Source of the DNA: Valencia hispanica | Taxonomy: Eukaryota > Chordata > Actinopteri > Cyprinodontiformes > Valenciidae | Assembly (NCBI GenBank): GCA_963556495.2 | Contig: OY747721.1 | Span: forward strand, 32,722,849-32,786,848 | Direction of reading: 5' to 3' | DNA length: 64,000 bases | Shown: piece by piece, positions 1-12,113 of the stretch | Layout of the letters: each line of letters starts with the position of its first letter | How positions within the stretch are numbered: position 1 is the first letter of the stretch | Notes under the pieces: generated by a model | Told to the model about the DNA's origin: nothing | The model's input: only the letters and a program-made list of their open reading frames with translations | Databases searched by the model: none | Position numbers and translations under genes: made by a program

Positions 1-2129
1 GATTTGTACTGGAAGTCTGAGGTGTACAGAGTGAAAAGGAATGGTGAGAGTACGGTCCCCTGTGGTGCTCCTGTACTGCTGACCACCTGGTTTGACACAA
101 TTCTTCAGTCTTACAAATTGTGGTCTGTTGGTCAGGTAGTCATTGATCCAGGCAATTGTTGAGGGCTCCACCTGTGTTTTCAGGAGTTTCTGAGCAAATC
201 AGGCTGAATTGTGTTAAATGCACTGGAGAAATCAAAGAACATGATCCTCACAGTGCTGCCTGCTTTGTCCATGCTTTGCTTACTCAGGGGTGCCAACAGG
301 AATCTCTCCATGACCTTCATGATGTGGGATGTCAGGGCAACAGGTCTATAGTCATTGATGACTGATGGGTGAGTTCTCTTTGGTACTGGAACAAGGCAGG
401 ATGTCTTCCACAACACTGGAACCTTCTCCTGAGTTAGGCTAAGGTGGAAGAGGTGCTGCAGAATCCTACAGAGCTGCTCTGCACAGGCCTTCAGGACTCT
501 GGGGCTGACACCATCTGGGCCTTCAGCCTTGTTCCGGTTCAGTTTCTCCAGCTGCCTCTTCACCTGACTTTTGGAGACAGACAAGTCGGAGGGGGAGGCA
601 AAGGGGGTAGCAGCATTTCCTGACTTGGTTGAAGTCAAACTTGTGGAATTAGAAGAGTTCATGGCTGAGGTGAAGGATAAAACATCCGAGGTGTAACAGG
701 AAAGCTGTTGATCAGAGGAGAGTGGGATGTCTGTTTGGCTGGGAACAGGAGAGGGGGATGCTGAGCTAGTTCCTGAACTGAACCTGTTGAAGAATGTGTT
801 CAGTTCATTGGCTCTGTCCAGACTTCCATTTATCCAATCCTTCCTGTCCTTAAAACCTGTGATCTTTCTCATTCCTGACCAGACATCTCGGACATTGTTC
901 CTCTGTAGTTTGTTCTCCAGCTTCTTCCTGTATGCCTCTTTGCGGTCTCTGATCTTGACCTTAAGTTGCTTCTGTATCCTCCTCAGTAATTCCCTGTCTC
1001 CCTCCCTGAAGGCTCTTTTTTTCTTGTTTACCAGTTCCTTCAGGTCACTGGTGATCCAGGGTTTGTTATTAGGGAAGCATCTCACTGTTCTGGTGGGGAT
1101 GATGTTGTTCACACAGAAGTTTATATAGTCAGTCACACACTCAGTCATGGCATTGATGTCCTCTCCATGTGCTTGGCAAAGAGTCATCCAATCTGTGGTT
1201 GCAAAACGACCCTGCAGGGCTTCTTCAGCTTCCTGTGACCATTTTCTCACAGTTTTCTTTGTAACAGGTTGTCTCTGAACAAGTGATTTATATTCTGAAC
1301 AGAGAAAAACAAGATTTTGATCTGATTGTCCCAGAGGAGGTCTTGGTTTGGACATGTATGAATCCTTTACATTTGCATAAAACAAATCCAAAGTCCTGTT
1401 TTCTCTTGTGGAGCAGCTGACAAACTGTTGAAATGTTGGAAGTGTAGTAGAGAGCGAGGCATGATTAAAATCACCAGATATTGCCACAAATGCATTGGGG
1501 TGCTGTGTCTGTAGCTTAGCAACAATGGAACTGATAACATCACATGCAGTGTCAGCAACGGCTGAAGGTGGAATGTAAACAACTGCCAAAATTACACTGG
1601 TGAACTCGCTTGGTAAATAATATGGACAAAAACTCACTGCCAAGAGTTTGACATCTGGGCTGCAGAGACGACACTTCACAGTAACATGTCCGGGATGACA
1701 CCATTTGTTGTTGACAAGCACTGCTACTCCACCACCTTTCCTTTTTCTGCTCGTCTTCAGATCTCTGTCCGCTCGTACAGTCAGGAAGCCTGGCAGAGAG
1801 ACGTTGGAGTCGGGGATATGATCCAGCAGCCACATCTCAGTAAAACACATAACACTGCATTCACGGTACTCTGGCTGAGTCCTTGTAAGGGCTTGGAGTT
1901 CATCCATCTTGTTAGCCAGTGATCTTACGTTGCCCATTATGATCGATGGAAGAGATGGCTTGAACTTCCTCTTTCTCTGTCTCCTTTTCGCTCCTGCTCT
2001 GCATCCACGTCTCCTCCTTATCAACTCATCAGGGATTTGTGGCTTCAGTTGAGGTATTATTTCAGCTTTTGCTATGTTAATCAGCTGCTCCCGGCTGTAA
2101 ACCACATTGTTGCCATGGTTACGCATCAT
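1..2129 (-). pseudogene. LINE (L2/Rex/Jockey-like) endonuclease-RT ORF, damaged and running off the left edge
   Basis: A 649-codon frame opens at the ATG at 2129 and stops at 180. It begins with a basic stretch, then an apurinic-type endonuclease: the conserved Asn near residue 66, Glu 98 in FTEMW, YIPPSA near 186 and GDFN at 219-222. The usual Ser-Asp-His near the domain end reads Ser-Asp-Gln (Q271). The RT N-terminus follows (NKAEGPDGV, then NDYRPVALTS). Between the LLAPL and FFDFSSAFNT blocks only a few residues remain where this family normally has several dozen, so an internal deletion is likely. Below 180 the RT continues toward position 1 in shifted frames; a GAPQGTVLSPFLF-like block is readable near 35-75. 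Endonuclease nicking and target-primed reverse transcription are family knowledge. This copy is very probably dead. Confidence 0.85.
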
Positions 2130-2835
2130 AACAAATTGTCAAAAAGGGAAAAATTTACAGCAAAAATCCTTCCAGCTTCACAGCACCAAAAATTAGAAAG
2201 TATACAGGTAAAAAAATGCAATCTTCCTCAAGAAAAAAGAGGAACCAATGTACAAAAAACCAAAACTTAATATGTAGCCAACAGAGCCACTCCAACATGG
2301 AGCCACCCAGAGCAGCGCAAATCTGTATCTGGTAGTTCAATACTACCAGAGGCAGACCTGAAATCGCCTGACTATAACTGCTAGTTCTTGACCCCCACAG
2401 AGAATGAAAAATAGTGAGCATTGAAGGAAGTTGTTGATATCCTTGGCGTTTCCCTTCAGGGAACGCTTGATCTGATGCTCTATGTGGCTATAGTAACATG
2501 GTTACTGATGTCAGAAGTTACGAGTTGCATAATTTGATGTTGCGTGGCTAACATTCTTGAGGATTTAAGTGATAAGCAGTCGCTCCCACCACATCTGGCA
2601 CATCTGGATCTCGCCAAATACATAGACAGGAAGTGGATTAGTGGGCCCGTTGGATAGCCAAGGACAAGCCCACAGAGAATGTCTCTAATCTGCACATGCG
2701 GTGATCTAATAGAAATGCTGGCAGCAGCGTCCGCTTGGGGCGAGCAGATGTTCCTGAGACACAGCCAAAGAAGAAAGTTGAACTGTTGTAGACCCAAGAC
2801 ATTTATTTTGCATGTTGACTGAAAAAATGCTGCAT
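2130..2835. other. No gene seen; possibly LINE 5' untranslated region
   Basis: Only short overlapping frames on both strands, with no recognisable motif. The stretch up to about 2420 may be the 5' part of the LINE whose ORF starts at 2129, but I see no clear 5' boundary or target duplication. Confidence 0.4.
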
Positions 2836-3230
2836 CAGTCAATCAATCAAACTTTATTTATACAGCGCTTTTCATACAAAGATTGCAACTCAAAGGGATT
2901 TACAGATTAAAATGACCCCACATAAACCACATTCCCATCCCTCCGCCACAGATTTAAAAGCATGATCACATTTATACCCCCCTCCCCCCAACCCAATCCC
3001 CATGCACACACACACACACTCAAGAGCAACATTAACAAGGACATCTGGTCGAGTACAGATGAGCCAGGGAAGGTAACGAAATGCCATCAACGGAGCCATC
3101 TGCACCGGTAGCAGCACATCAACAGCAGCAGCCAAGGCACTGACACAGGGCGCCCAGTGGAGCCAAGGGCAAGACCCCCACCTCCACCCAAGCGCTACCT
3201 GGAGAGCACCAAGGCAGCCACAGCATCTCT
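2836..3230. repeat. Teleost interspersed repeat beginning with a CAATCAATCAAACTTTATTTAT-type tail
   Basis: The start (AATCAATCAAACTTTATTTA, then a block like GCGCTTTTCATACA) is a very common teleost retroelement terminus, normally the 3' end of a LINE or SINE read on the opposite strand. It is followed by short CA repeats near 3007-3019 and sequence rich in GCAGCC. I cannot place the outer boundary exactly. Confidence 0.5.
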
Positions 3231-4389
3231 TTCTTTGGATCCATAAAACTAATTAAGGGTTCACTGTAAACCCATGTAGGCCTAAGCTGTAATAGCAGGC
3301 AATAATGTTAAATGGCCACTCAGATTGTTTGATCATCCATGTGCATTTCAGGGTTGCTGCGTTCTCTGTAGCTAGGTCTCTTGGTATACGATGACAAAAA
3401 TAACCCCTCACAAAGCTTTAAAGCTTTTGGCCCTTCTGTTCCTGGCATATTAGGTGGGCCGTAAAGATAATTCCCTTCCAGTTTGGAATCATTGTTTAAG
3501 TACAGCAAGTGGAAGGAAAAAAAAGACAAAGTATGGCCATACAGAAACTAGGAGGAATGCAGAAATTGACAAGTTAAAGTTGGATGCCTTTCATTTGGAT
3601 TGCCACGCTGATAATTAAACACTTTATTTTTACATGTTGGCTTTTATAATAACTTGCACCCACTAATGGCTTGAAAGGGCAATGTTTGAGGTCATTAAAA
3701 ATTAGATAATTGGACAGGTTGAGCTTAAAACCAGAATGTTTACAGCTTACCTTTGGTTCTCTTTATTTTCCAAATAGAAACATTTTTATTTTATCATCTA
3801 GGGTAGTGTCAGGGTTGCTGACTGCTTCCTGATTGGGCTTCTCAAGGGTGGGGAAGGTGGATGGATGGGACGGACGGACGGACAGATGGATAGCAGCTCT
3901 TTCCCTTGATGATCCATTGCATACACCGACTACCACCATGCTCAGGAGTAGCCTCCTTTAAAATTTTCACCAGCATGGTCATGGATATACTGTCACATAA
4001 CTTTCACACAATCCATCTGACGCTCGACCGTCCATGATGGTGAAGCACCACAAGCTTTCTGCAGAGGTTTACTGCATGCTAAAAAAAACCAAGAGAACTT
4101 TCATCCTCTGCCATGTTAATGGAGAGTCTTCTACACATCCAAACAGACCTTGCCATTACCCAGCCATACTCTGCATGTCCATGTTCTGGGTGACTTTTTT
4201 ACATCATATTAGAGCCCTCATCTAGGGATAAGCTCAATTTATCGAAGATGAAGCCCCATGTAGGAAATACAGTTTATCCCCTGTGTTCAAAGGGGTTAGG
4301 GACCTGCCACCTACAAATAGCTAAAAGCTATGAATACTAGGGATCTCTTTTAAAAACACCTATTACTGATTATTGTACTAGCTCAAACA
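3231..4389. other. No gene recognised; short GGAC/GGAT satellite
   Basis: No motif-bearing frame on either strand. A short simple repeat (ggatggatgggacggacgg) lies at about 3858-3892. The rest looks like unique or decayed DNA. Confidence 0.4.
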
Positions 4390-5217
4390 GCCAACACACC
4401 TTAATACGCATTAACATGCAAAGTGGAAACCGTCCCATCTCTGCAGAAGAAACTAACATCTTCAGCCTTATTTCCATTCTTGGGGGTATTGACAATAAGC
4501 ACCAAGGAAAAGCAAAGTCTTAGAGCCCTTCGCTCTCAGACTGCAGGTTTACTTGTAGCTCCTAGGATTTCTAAAAGTAGAATGGGAAGCAGACCTTTTA
4601 GTTATCAGGCTCCTCTCCTATGGAACCAGCTCCCAGTTTTAGTCCATGAGACAGACACGGTTTACTTTTAAGGCCAGGCTTAAAACTTTCCTTTTTGATA
4701 AAGCTTATAGTTAGAGTGGTTTAGGTAATCCTGAGCTATCTCTGTAGTTATGCTGATATAGGCTTAGACTGCTGGAGGACAGACTTGCCAATGTTCTTCA
4801 CTCTGCTACTTCCTTTTCTATTACTACTCATAGAAAGTACTCTTATATCAGATCTTCTGTTCCTTCTGTGTCTCTGCTCTGTCTTCTCAAACCCCCAGAC
4901 GGTCGTGGCAGATGGCCGCTCCTACTGAGCCTGGTTCTGTTGGAGGTTTCTTCCTGTTAAAGGGGAGTTTTTCCTCTCCACCGTCGCTGCATGCTTGCTC
5001 AGTGTGAGGGATTGCTAAAGGATTGCTGTGGTTGGCAAGTCTGCATCAAAGGGGCCCAACCTCACGCGAATGACTGACGCAATCTGGTGGGAAAACTCTT
5101 TAAATGATTGGAATGTTTGTATAAATGTATTGAAAGGACTTTCTTGTAAAGTGCCTTGAGATGACATATGTTGTGAATCGGCCCTATATAAATAAACTGA
5201 ATTGAATTGAATTGACT
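4390..5217 (+). mobile_element. 3' end of a LINE (C-terminal RT-ORF fragment plus 3' tail)
   Basis: The frame around 4540-4671 encodes a GSRPFSYQAPLLWNQLPV-type block, the typical C-terminal end of teleost L2/Rex-like RT ORFs. A stop at 4669 interrupts what should continue into the 'FKARLKTFLFDKAY'-type segment, still readable in another frame near 4670-4710. A long 3' UTR follows with a TTCTTCCTGTTAAAGGGGAG block and ends in AATAAACTGAATTGAATTGA at about 5190-5217. The 5' part is missing, as is usual for 5'-truncated LINE copies. Confidence 0.7.
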
Positions 5218-5475
5218 GCTATGCAATCACCGGCAAAGAGATCGTCAAGTAGCATTATGTCTTGGTTGTTCAGGTCAAGTTGCATTTTCTTTAAAATATT
5301 TTAGATTTGCACTACAAAACAAATCTGTGCCAAATTGGGTATTCCACAGATGATTTAGAGTCAAGTTCCACAGAAAAATCTGCAAATACTGGATGCAAAT
5401 GCAACCAGTATTAATTGCGATTAATTATTTACAGTAATATTGTTATGAGTGTATGGTTTTTTTGTCTTGTATGTC

Positions 5476-5672
5476 TCTGTGTTGCCCTGCGATGGACTGA
5501 CGACCTGTCCAGGGTGTATCCTGCCTCTCGTCCTGCTACCCTGCAGAGGATAGACGGGTATAGATAACGGATGGATGGATGGATGGATGGATGGATGGAT
5601 GGATGGATGGATGGATGGATGGATGGATGGATGGATAAACGGAGAGGCGGATGGCTGGATGGATGGATAATT
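5476..5672 (+). repeat. LINE/SINE 3' tail with (GGAT)n microsatellite
   Basis: The block starting GTTGCCCTGCGATGGACTGA and continuing through CGACCTGTCCAGGGTGTATC is a widespread fish L2-type tail. It runs into a perfect (GGAT)n array at about 5569-5636, then an imperfect extension to 5672. In this family the tetranucleotide array forms the 3' end, so the insertion reads on the plus strand. Confidence 0.7.
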
Positions 5673-7290
5673 ACATGCGCCCTATGTTTTTAATTGTGTT
5701 AATCAAATTTTAAATCTTTAGCTTCACTGCTTCTGCATGTGAGTTGCCTTTAAATAAAATCTGTTTTTATGCTTTGGGCTTCTTGTGGTTGAGTTGTCAG
5801 GGGTTAACCACACCCTGAAGTGGACATTGATTGGCTGTCATTGTAGGCCTGTTTATCATTAGCTTACTGGCTTCTGTTGGAGTGGGGAGGGCAAGGTGAG
5901 GAGGAACGGTGAGTTGGAGAAAGTATTGCCAACTTAGTGATTTTGTCGTTATATTTGTTGCGTTTTTTAGACCCCTTCTAGCGACGCTTAAAAATTTTAA
6001 AAAAAGCTACTTTCTTTAGTCTTATTGGAGACACTGACGTGAAGTACATATCCTTGTTACTCTTCTCACTGAGCAGTGGTGCTGCTGTGGGCTTCCCTCC
6101 CATCCCAGAGCGCTTACAGCAGGCGACCAGTCCGCTGCAGTTCTGCCCGCCCATTAAATTAAGTACAGATCATAATTAATTAATCTCTAAGTTTGTCTCT
6201 TGACAGCACTAATTCATTGACCACAAAAAAAAAAAAGAATTCCAGTTTTGTTCAGTCCTATGAGCCTATTACAGATGACGGTAGGAACTCTGCTAACACC
6301 CAGCAAGAACAGGTGTTAAAAAAGTGGGATTCTGGGTATGCTTTGAAATTCAGATTCTTTTCTTAACTTTTGTGGCTGTCTAATAGATGCTATTCAAGCA
6401 CTTTAAACCTGTTTGTATGGATATCCAGACATATGTCCCCCCTGAAATCAACATTCTCTGTTTGTCTACCAGTCGCCATGCTAAACCAGAAGCTGCACAA
6501 CTGAAGGACATCAAACCTGGAAAATAACAGTGGAGGCTTGTGCTCGGTGATCAATTTCCTGCTTTTATTGTGGAAACAGAAAGGCAAGCTAACGTTCAAT
6601 TTGATTCCTATCTCAATGGATAATGATCAGCATTCATTCGAATTTTCTCAATCCCCCACAAACAGACTGGTTTCTTTTCTTGATCTCCAAACGCCCCAGT
6701 TTCAATATTGTGTCTTCTGTTTAAGCTTCCAAATTCTCTCTTCACTCTCCAGTACATTACTGAAGATTTATTACACCAGATGCAAATGTACCTAGAACAC
6801 GCACACCATGATGCAACCAAAACCCCGATCCAGATAAAAGAACAGAATATAACTGTACAGAGTGAGTGATGCAGTTTTGTTCCTTTTATCTCATCTGTAC
6901 TTATAAAACTACCAGCACAAGAAAATCAATCATCTGTATGAAGTCTGAGAAAGCAGAAATAATTCTTAGATGTGAAGCAGGGGTTAGGTTCTCACTTGGA
7001 GGAACACATTTTCAAAAAAATATGAATCCCAGTCATGTTAATTTCAACAGGCTGAGTTTTAATGCAATATGCCGCTGTTGCCATTAAAAGCCAAAGCTAT
7101 CAAACAGCATGAGTACTCAGGCATGAGGCTCATTAGTCCGTCAGCCTATAAAGTTTAGTGGTATGAATGTTTTTCAGCTATTTCAAGCTTAAAGTCACTT
7201 GAAAGCAAGTTTTGAGTTTGAACTTTATTCTTTTAAATGTTTTGCATCCAGAGGTTAAGCTACATACATTGGAGCTCAATATAGAATTAC
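5673..7290. other. No gene recognised
   Basis: Only short, mutually overlapping frames on both strands, no conserved motif, no clear repeat. Includes short A-runs near 6222-6235. Confidence 0.4.
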
Positions 7291-7575
7291 ACTATCTTGT
7301 AAATGTAGTAGTTCCCCTGAGTCAATACGGTGTAGAGTCACCTTTCAATAGAGGTAGTTGTGCATCAAAATTCCAGTAGATCAATGGTTTGTGAAATACT
7401 CGGTCAAAGTCACTGTAATCCCCTTTCTTTCTTTTTCTGATGCTGAGTTTGAACTTAAGCAGGTTGTCTTTACTTCGTCTAGATCCTAAATGCATCAATT
7501 CATGCTATTTGTTCCAACAATTAATCAAGTGTACCTAATAATGTGGCTGGTGAGCATATATGTTTGCAACTTATC
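7291..7575. repeat. Decayed teleost interspersed repeat ending in a GTGTACCTAATAA-type terminus
   Basis: The segments TTTGTGAAATACTCGGTCAA, TCTGATGCTGAGTTTGAACTT and the end AAGTGTACCTAATAATGTGGC match the order of a very common teleost non-autonomous repeat that ends just after this last motif. Coding capacity is absent. The name of the family is uncertain. Confidence 0.5.
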
Positions 7576-8055
7576 TTTTTGTATAATGTTCATCTGTTTC
7601 CTGTCTGATTATGTTTCCTTATCGAGAAACAGTACCAAGCCAATCCTTTATGCACCTTCCAACCTTTAAAATGCTGCAGCATAGAGCCAAACAGCAGAAA
7701 CCTTTCAACCTCAGTCTCTTTTTAAAATTTCTTATTGTTGTGCTAATGCTTCATCATCTAATCCTTCCCGCCTCCAAATACTCCTTTTCCTCCTCTCTGA
7801 TAGAACCCAAATTGAAGATGGAAATATCTCAGCAACCCCATCAAAAGCTGTAAATGACCTTCCTCTGGCTCTGGTGTTTGTGTACCACCATGAATTGAAA
7901 TGTTAAAGAGGTCACAGTCATTTCAGCTTTTTTCCCCTCTGAGACCAGCATATAAATGAGTGACTTTGTAAGTGGTTTATTTTACCTAATGCCATACATG
8001 TCAACCTCATCTCTTTTGTACAGTAGAGTTAAATTCAGAACCTTGCCTAAACATG
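7576..8055. other. No gene recognised
   Basis: Nothing beyond short frames. Confidence 0.35.
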
Positions 8056-9160
8056 GTTGGATCTCTGTATATATTCGGTACCTATAAAAAGTATTCACCC
8101 CTTTGATGTTTTACCCTTTTTATTGCTTTTACAGATCAATCATGATCAACAAAATTTAGCTTTTTTGATCAATAGAAATGATCAAAGGGGCAGTGTGGAG
8201 TGTAGGACTAGAGCGCCCGCCCCGTATAAACAGGCTATTAGTCCTCAGCGCAGCTGTCTGGGGTTCGATTCCCGACTCTGAGACCTATGCTGCATGTCTT
8301 CCCCTCTTCTCTCTCTACCCATTTCCTGTCTAAGCTGTTGTTAATAAAAGCTACTAGTGCCAAAAAAACTTTTTTTTTAAACCCTTTAATGTCAAAGTGC
8401 AAACTGATTTCTACAAAAATAATGACAAATAAAAATATTTAACATAAAATAAGACCGCAAAACTACTCATACCCTTTCAACTAAGAATTTAATAGCGGCA
8501 TATTTGGCTGAAATCATAGCACAGAGTATGTGTGGATAGGTCTCAGGAGTCAAGGTGAGGCTTTCAAACTTACTATTACACTATTTGCATGGTGGTGGCA
8601 GCATATAGTACTGGTGCATAGTGCAAAGTGGGTGGAATAAAAGAGATGGAGGACAATTTCTCAATTCCTCAACTTTATCTCAAAGAAATAGCTAAATGGT
8701 TGAATCTTGGAAACAATTTGGAGTTCAAACAGGATAATAATCCAAAACACACATCTAGAATGGTTTTGAAAGTCATGGTGCAAGCTAGTAATAAGCTTCT
8801 GGACGTCATCCAAACTGAAGGTGTATGCACCTGCTTTCCAGCTCTGTCGAGAAGAGCAATCCAATATCCATCAACAAAAAAGCCAGAAGATTGTATATCG
8901 CTTCAGAAATCATGTGATTATAACTTTCACTCTTTCAGGATTAGAACAAAAATCTACATTGAAAAAAACGTCTGCGCCGGAGTCTTGTTTTTCAAATACA
9001 CTGAAGCTTGATGTTTTGTAATTATTCCAGCCCAGAAAAAGAAACAGCAAAGGTTTAAATAAAACCTCAGAAGCAACTTAATTGATCACATCCAAACATT
9101 GTGGACTCATGTATTAAAACCCAGAGTGGAACCAAAGTGCTTGCTTTGAAATCACTGATG
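8056..9160 (+). pseudogene. Decayed Tc1-like transposon, split by a SINE
   Basis: The left end (GGTACCTATAAAAAGTATTCACCCC, about 8075-8100) resembles the common Tc1-like terminus with a spaced pentad of 'aaagtattc'. The frame at 8628-9011 still encodes the QDNNPKHTSRMV block (residues about 35-46), which corresponds to the second catalytic Asp region (DN.PKHTS) of Tc1 transposases. Upstream catalytic Asp and downstream Glu regions are not readable in frame. A tRNA-derived SINE (8168-8366) sits inside the left part. DDE/DD34E cut-and-paste transposition at TA is family knowledge; this copy is inactive. Confidence 0.6.
8168..8366 (+). mobile_element. tRNA-derived SINE
   Basis: A tRNA-like head with a B box (GGTTCGATTCC at about 8262-8272) is followed by a TGCTGCATGTCTTCCCCTCT block and CCATTTCCTGTCTAAGCTG, a body found in many teleost SINEs, and ends near an AATAAAAG plus A/T-rich tail. 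The A box region (TGTGGAGTGTAGGACTAGAG) is diverged. RNA polymerase III transcription from internal A and B boxes is family knowledge. Confidence 0.7.
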
Positions 9161-9734
9161 GTCTTTTGCTTTCTTTGCACATCAGTGTCACAAGAACACT
9201 GCAGACACAGCTTTATATAATATATGACAGCTTGTATTGGAACCCCATCTCCATAGAGTTGACGTCACTACATGCTGCAGGTTTATGTTGCTGCCAAGAC
9301 AAAAATAGAAGACCATCATTTCTTAAGCAGCAAGTCTCTGTCACCACACTCTGCTAGTCAGCCACTTCAGTGTTTAAATACGTGTCAAAACTGAAAACTT
9401 CTTTTTCTGGTTCTTTGGTACTTTTTGCATTTGATTCTTAGTTTCAGCTGCAGTATTTTTTTTTCCACATAGTTTTAGCCAGATGTGGGGAAACAGTGGG
9501 GTGGATGTCTGAATACATAACAGATTCTGGAGGTAGCCTCTGGTGGCTTGGTTTCAATCAACACTTTCCCAGTTTCAAGGTTGTGCTTTATTTATCATGT
9601 GACCGAAGCAGACAGCGAGAATGAAAAGCGGGAATCGAAGTGTACTGTAGCTAATTAAGGATTGGGATAGTTCATGTTTGTATTTTATGCATTTATTTAG
9701 ATATTGATCAGATCATTGACCAGGTCCTCCAACC
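9161..9734. other. No gene recognised
   Basis: Short frames only. Confidence 0.35.
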
Positions 9735-9924
9735 ACAGTGACTTGCCAAAAAGTTTTTACTTTATCCCATTTTGTCACATCACAACCAGATGCTTCAACG
9801 CAGTTTGAGATTTTGTGACAAAAAGAGTAGAGTGGCAGAGTAGAAGTAGAGAGCGAAGTAAAAGGGAAATGAAATCTTTTTTTAAACTTAAACGCATGAT
9901 TTTCATTTATATGCACCCCCTTTA

Positions 9925-11170
9925 GGCAAGGCGATTTCATTTGTATAGCACACTTTCAACAACAGGGTAATTCAAGGTGCTTTACATGATTAAGTGGTAA
10001 AATAAAAATAGCAGTAAAACACAGACAAAGCATTTAAAGTAAAAACAGCAATAATGCATGAAGCCCACACAGATACATCAAAGCATTACAAAGCATATAA
10101 TGTAAGAACAGCATTAAAACAAAAAGAATACACCAAACATGATACATCAAAGCATTACTCAAAGGCAGCTCTAAACAGATACGTTTTTAGTTGTGATTTA
10201 AAAGAACTCAGTGTTTCAGCAGCTTTGGAGTTTTCTGGATGTTTGTTCCAAATTGGAGGAGCATAGAAACTGAAAGCTGCTTCTCCATGTTTCTCCTGAT
10301 TCTAGGGATGTTGAGTTGACTGGATTTAGAGGATCTGAGTGGTCTGGGGGGTTGGTATAGTAACAGCAGGTCTTCAACATATTTTGGTGCTAAGCCAATG
10401 ATTTATAAACTAGTAGAAGTATTTTGAAGTATATTCTCCGAGCTACAGGGAGCCAGTGTTATGACTTTAGAACTGGGGTGATGTGTTCTGGATCAGATAC
10501 AGCTGTCTGACTTTTTAGGCAGACCTGTGAAGACGCTGTTGCAGTAATCAAACCGACTAAAGATAAACGCATGGATGAGTTTTTCGAGGTCCTGTTGCGA
10601 CATTTGTCCTTTAATTCTAGAAATCTTCAGGTGATAGAAGGTGTTATTGCCTTTATGTGACCCTGGAGGTTCAGGTCTGAGTCCATTACTACACCTAGAT
10701 ATCAGGCCTGATCAGTAGTTTCTAGCTGTATTAACTGGAGCTGTGTGCTGACTATCGATCTTTCCTCTTCAGGTCCAAAAGTAATTATTTCTGATTTGTT
10801 TCTGTTCAGTTGGAGGAAGTTATGAAAAATCCATGCATTGATTTGTTCGATGCATTTACTTAGCGTTTGGATGGGTTCAAAGTCAGCTGATGACATCGTA
10901 ATGTAGAGCTGAGTATCATCTGCATAATTATGGTAGCTAATGTTATTGGTTGTTATAATCTGAGCTTGTGGGAGCATGTAGATATTAAATAAGAGGGGCC
11001 ACAGGACGAGCCCTGGGGCACCCCACATGTGATTTCTGTTTGTTCTGATGAAAAGTTTCCTATTGAAACAAAGAAGTCCCTGTTCTTTAGGTAAGACTAG
11101 AACCAGCCAAGTACTGTACCAGAGAGTCTGACCCATCTATCCAGTTGTTCTAATAATATATCATGATCAA
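9925..11170 (-). pseudogene. 5'-truncated L2-like LINE (RT C-terminal part and 3' UTR)
   Basis: On the minus strand the frame 11136-10702 encodes RT motifs: [15 protein letters not shown] (a degraded GSVLGPLLF block), [10 protein letters not shown] (catalytic YADD) and [13 protein letters not shown] stop truncates the frame soon after, but downstream text still resembles the L2 C-terminal region (GEAAFSFYAPPIWNK-like, about 10200-10290 in another frame). The 3' end at about 9925-9935 is an AAGGCAAGGCGATTTCATTT block, equivalent to the (CCTTG)n tail seen at 29680. It sits inside a Tc1-like relic. Conclusion: inactive, 5'-truncated copy. Confidence 0.75.
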
Positions 11171-11234
11171 CAGTGTCACTCTGATGTCACAAAACCAAAT
11201 CCAGTGCAACCACTTCAGAATTCAATAGTGGTGG

Positions 11235-11600
11235 CAGCATCATTCAAATTCAATACAATTCAAAAATACTTTATTGATCCCAGAGGGAAATTAAGTGGTG
11301 GTATAGCTCATATAATTAGTTGTAGATGATGATGGCTGTGGACAGGAAGGATTTCCTGTAGCGTCTGTATTGCAGTGAAACTGAAGAAGCCTCCGACTGA
11401 AGACGCTGTGTTGTTGTATGACTGTCTCATGAAGAGGATGCTCAGGGTTGTCCATAATTTTTTGATTTTGTGAAGAATCCTTCTTTGCATCATCATCTCC
11501 AGATGTTCCACAGTTGTGCCAAGAACAGAACCAGAACCTTCTTTATCAGGTTGTTTAGCCTATTTAAATCCCTGGCTCTGGTGCTGCTACCCCAACATAT
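11235..11600 (-). mobile_element. 3' fragment of a second LINE family
   Basis: Read on the minus strand the fragment ends with AATTTCCCTCTGGGATCAATAAAGT-like sequence at 11260-11290, a typical tail of a common teleost LINE. The frame 11511-11308 keeps a LWTTLSILFMRQSYNNTASS block that belongs to the ORF C-terminus of that family. The 5' part is missing. Confidence 0.55.
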
Positions 11601-11847
11601 GACAGTCAAGATTTGAAAAAATGCTGCTCACAGACCCTTTCCATCCAAACTGACTGAGTATGAGCGTTTGTGCAAAAAAGTGCAAAAAAGTATGTGCCAA
11701 AAAAAAAATTTAAGCATGGGGCTGTGTTTGCAGCATGAGTTTATTCTACTGCTGTCGCCTTGATTATGTGACATGGCAGCACTGTTATATTCATGAAACG
11801 CTTTTCAAAGTGCATAAGCAGGTCAAAGGACTTAACTTTGTGTCTTA

Positions 11848-12113
11848 TGGTAAATGGACTGAACTTATATAGCGCTTTTCTAGTCATACTGACCACTCAA
11901 AGCGCTTTACATTGAAGCCACATTCACCCACTCACACTCACACTCGCATTCATACACCGACACCCAACATGGCTCGGTAGGACGATGTTTTTTGGGGTTA
12001 AGTGCCTTGCCCAGGGGCACATCGACATGTGACTGGAGGAAGCTGGAATCGAACCTACGACCCTCCGATTGCAAGCCAACTCTACTCTACCACTGAGCCA
12101 CAGTCGCCACAGG
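11848..12113 (-). mobile_element. tRNA-derived SINE with intact A and B boxes
   Basis: On the minus strand the head carries an A box (TGGCTCAGTGGTAGAGT, about 12087-12103) and a B box (GGTTCGATTCC, about 12047-12057). The body follows (CCCCTGGGCAAGGCACTTAA), then a tail with AAAGCGCT and TATATAAGTTCAGTCCA near 11850-11905. This order is typical of a widespread percomorph SINE. A diverged relative lies at 61385. Confidence 0.8.

Noticed and set aside
156..365. Small plus-strand frames over 1-2129
   Set aside because: Antisense to the LINE ORF and without motifs.
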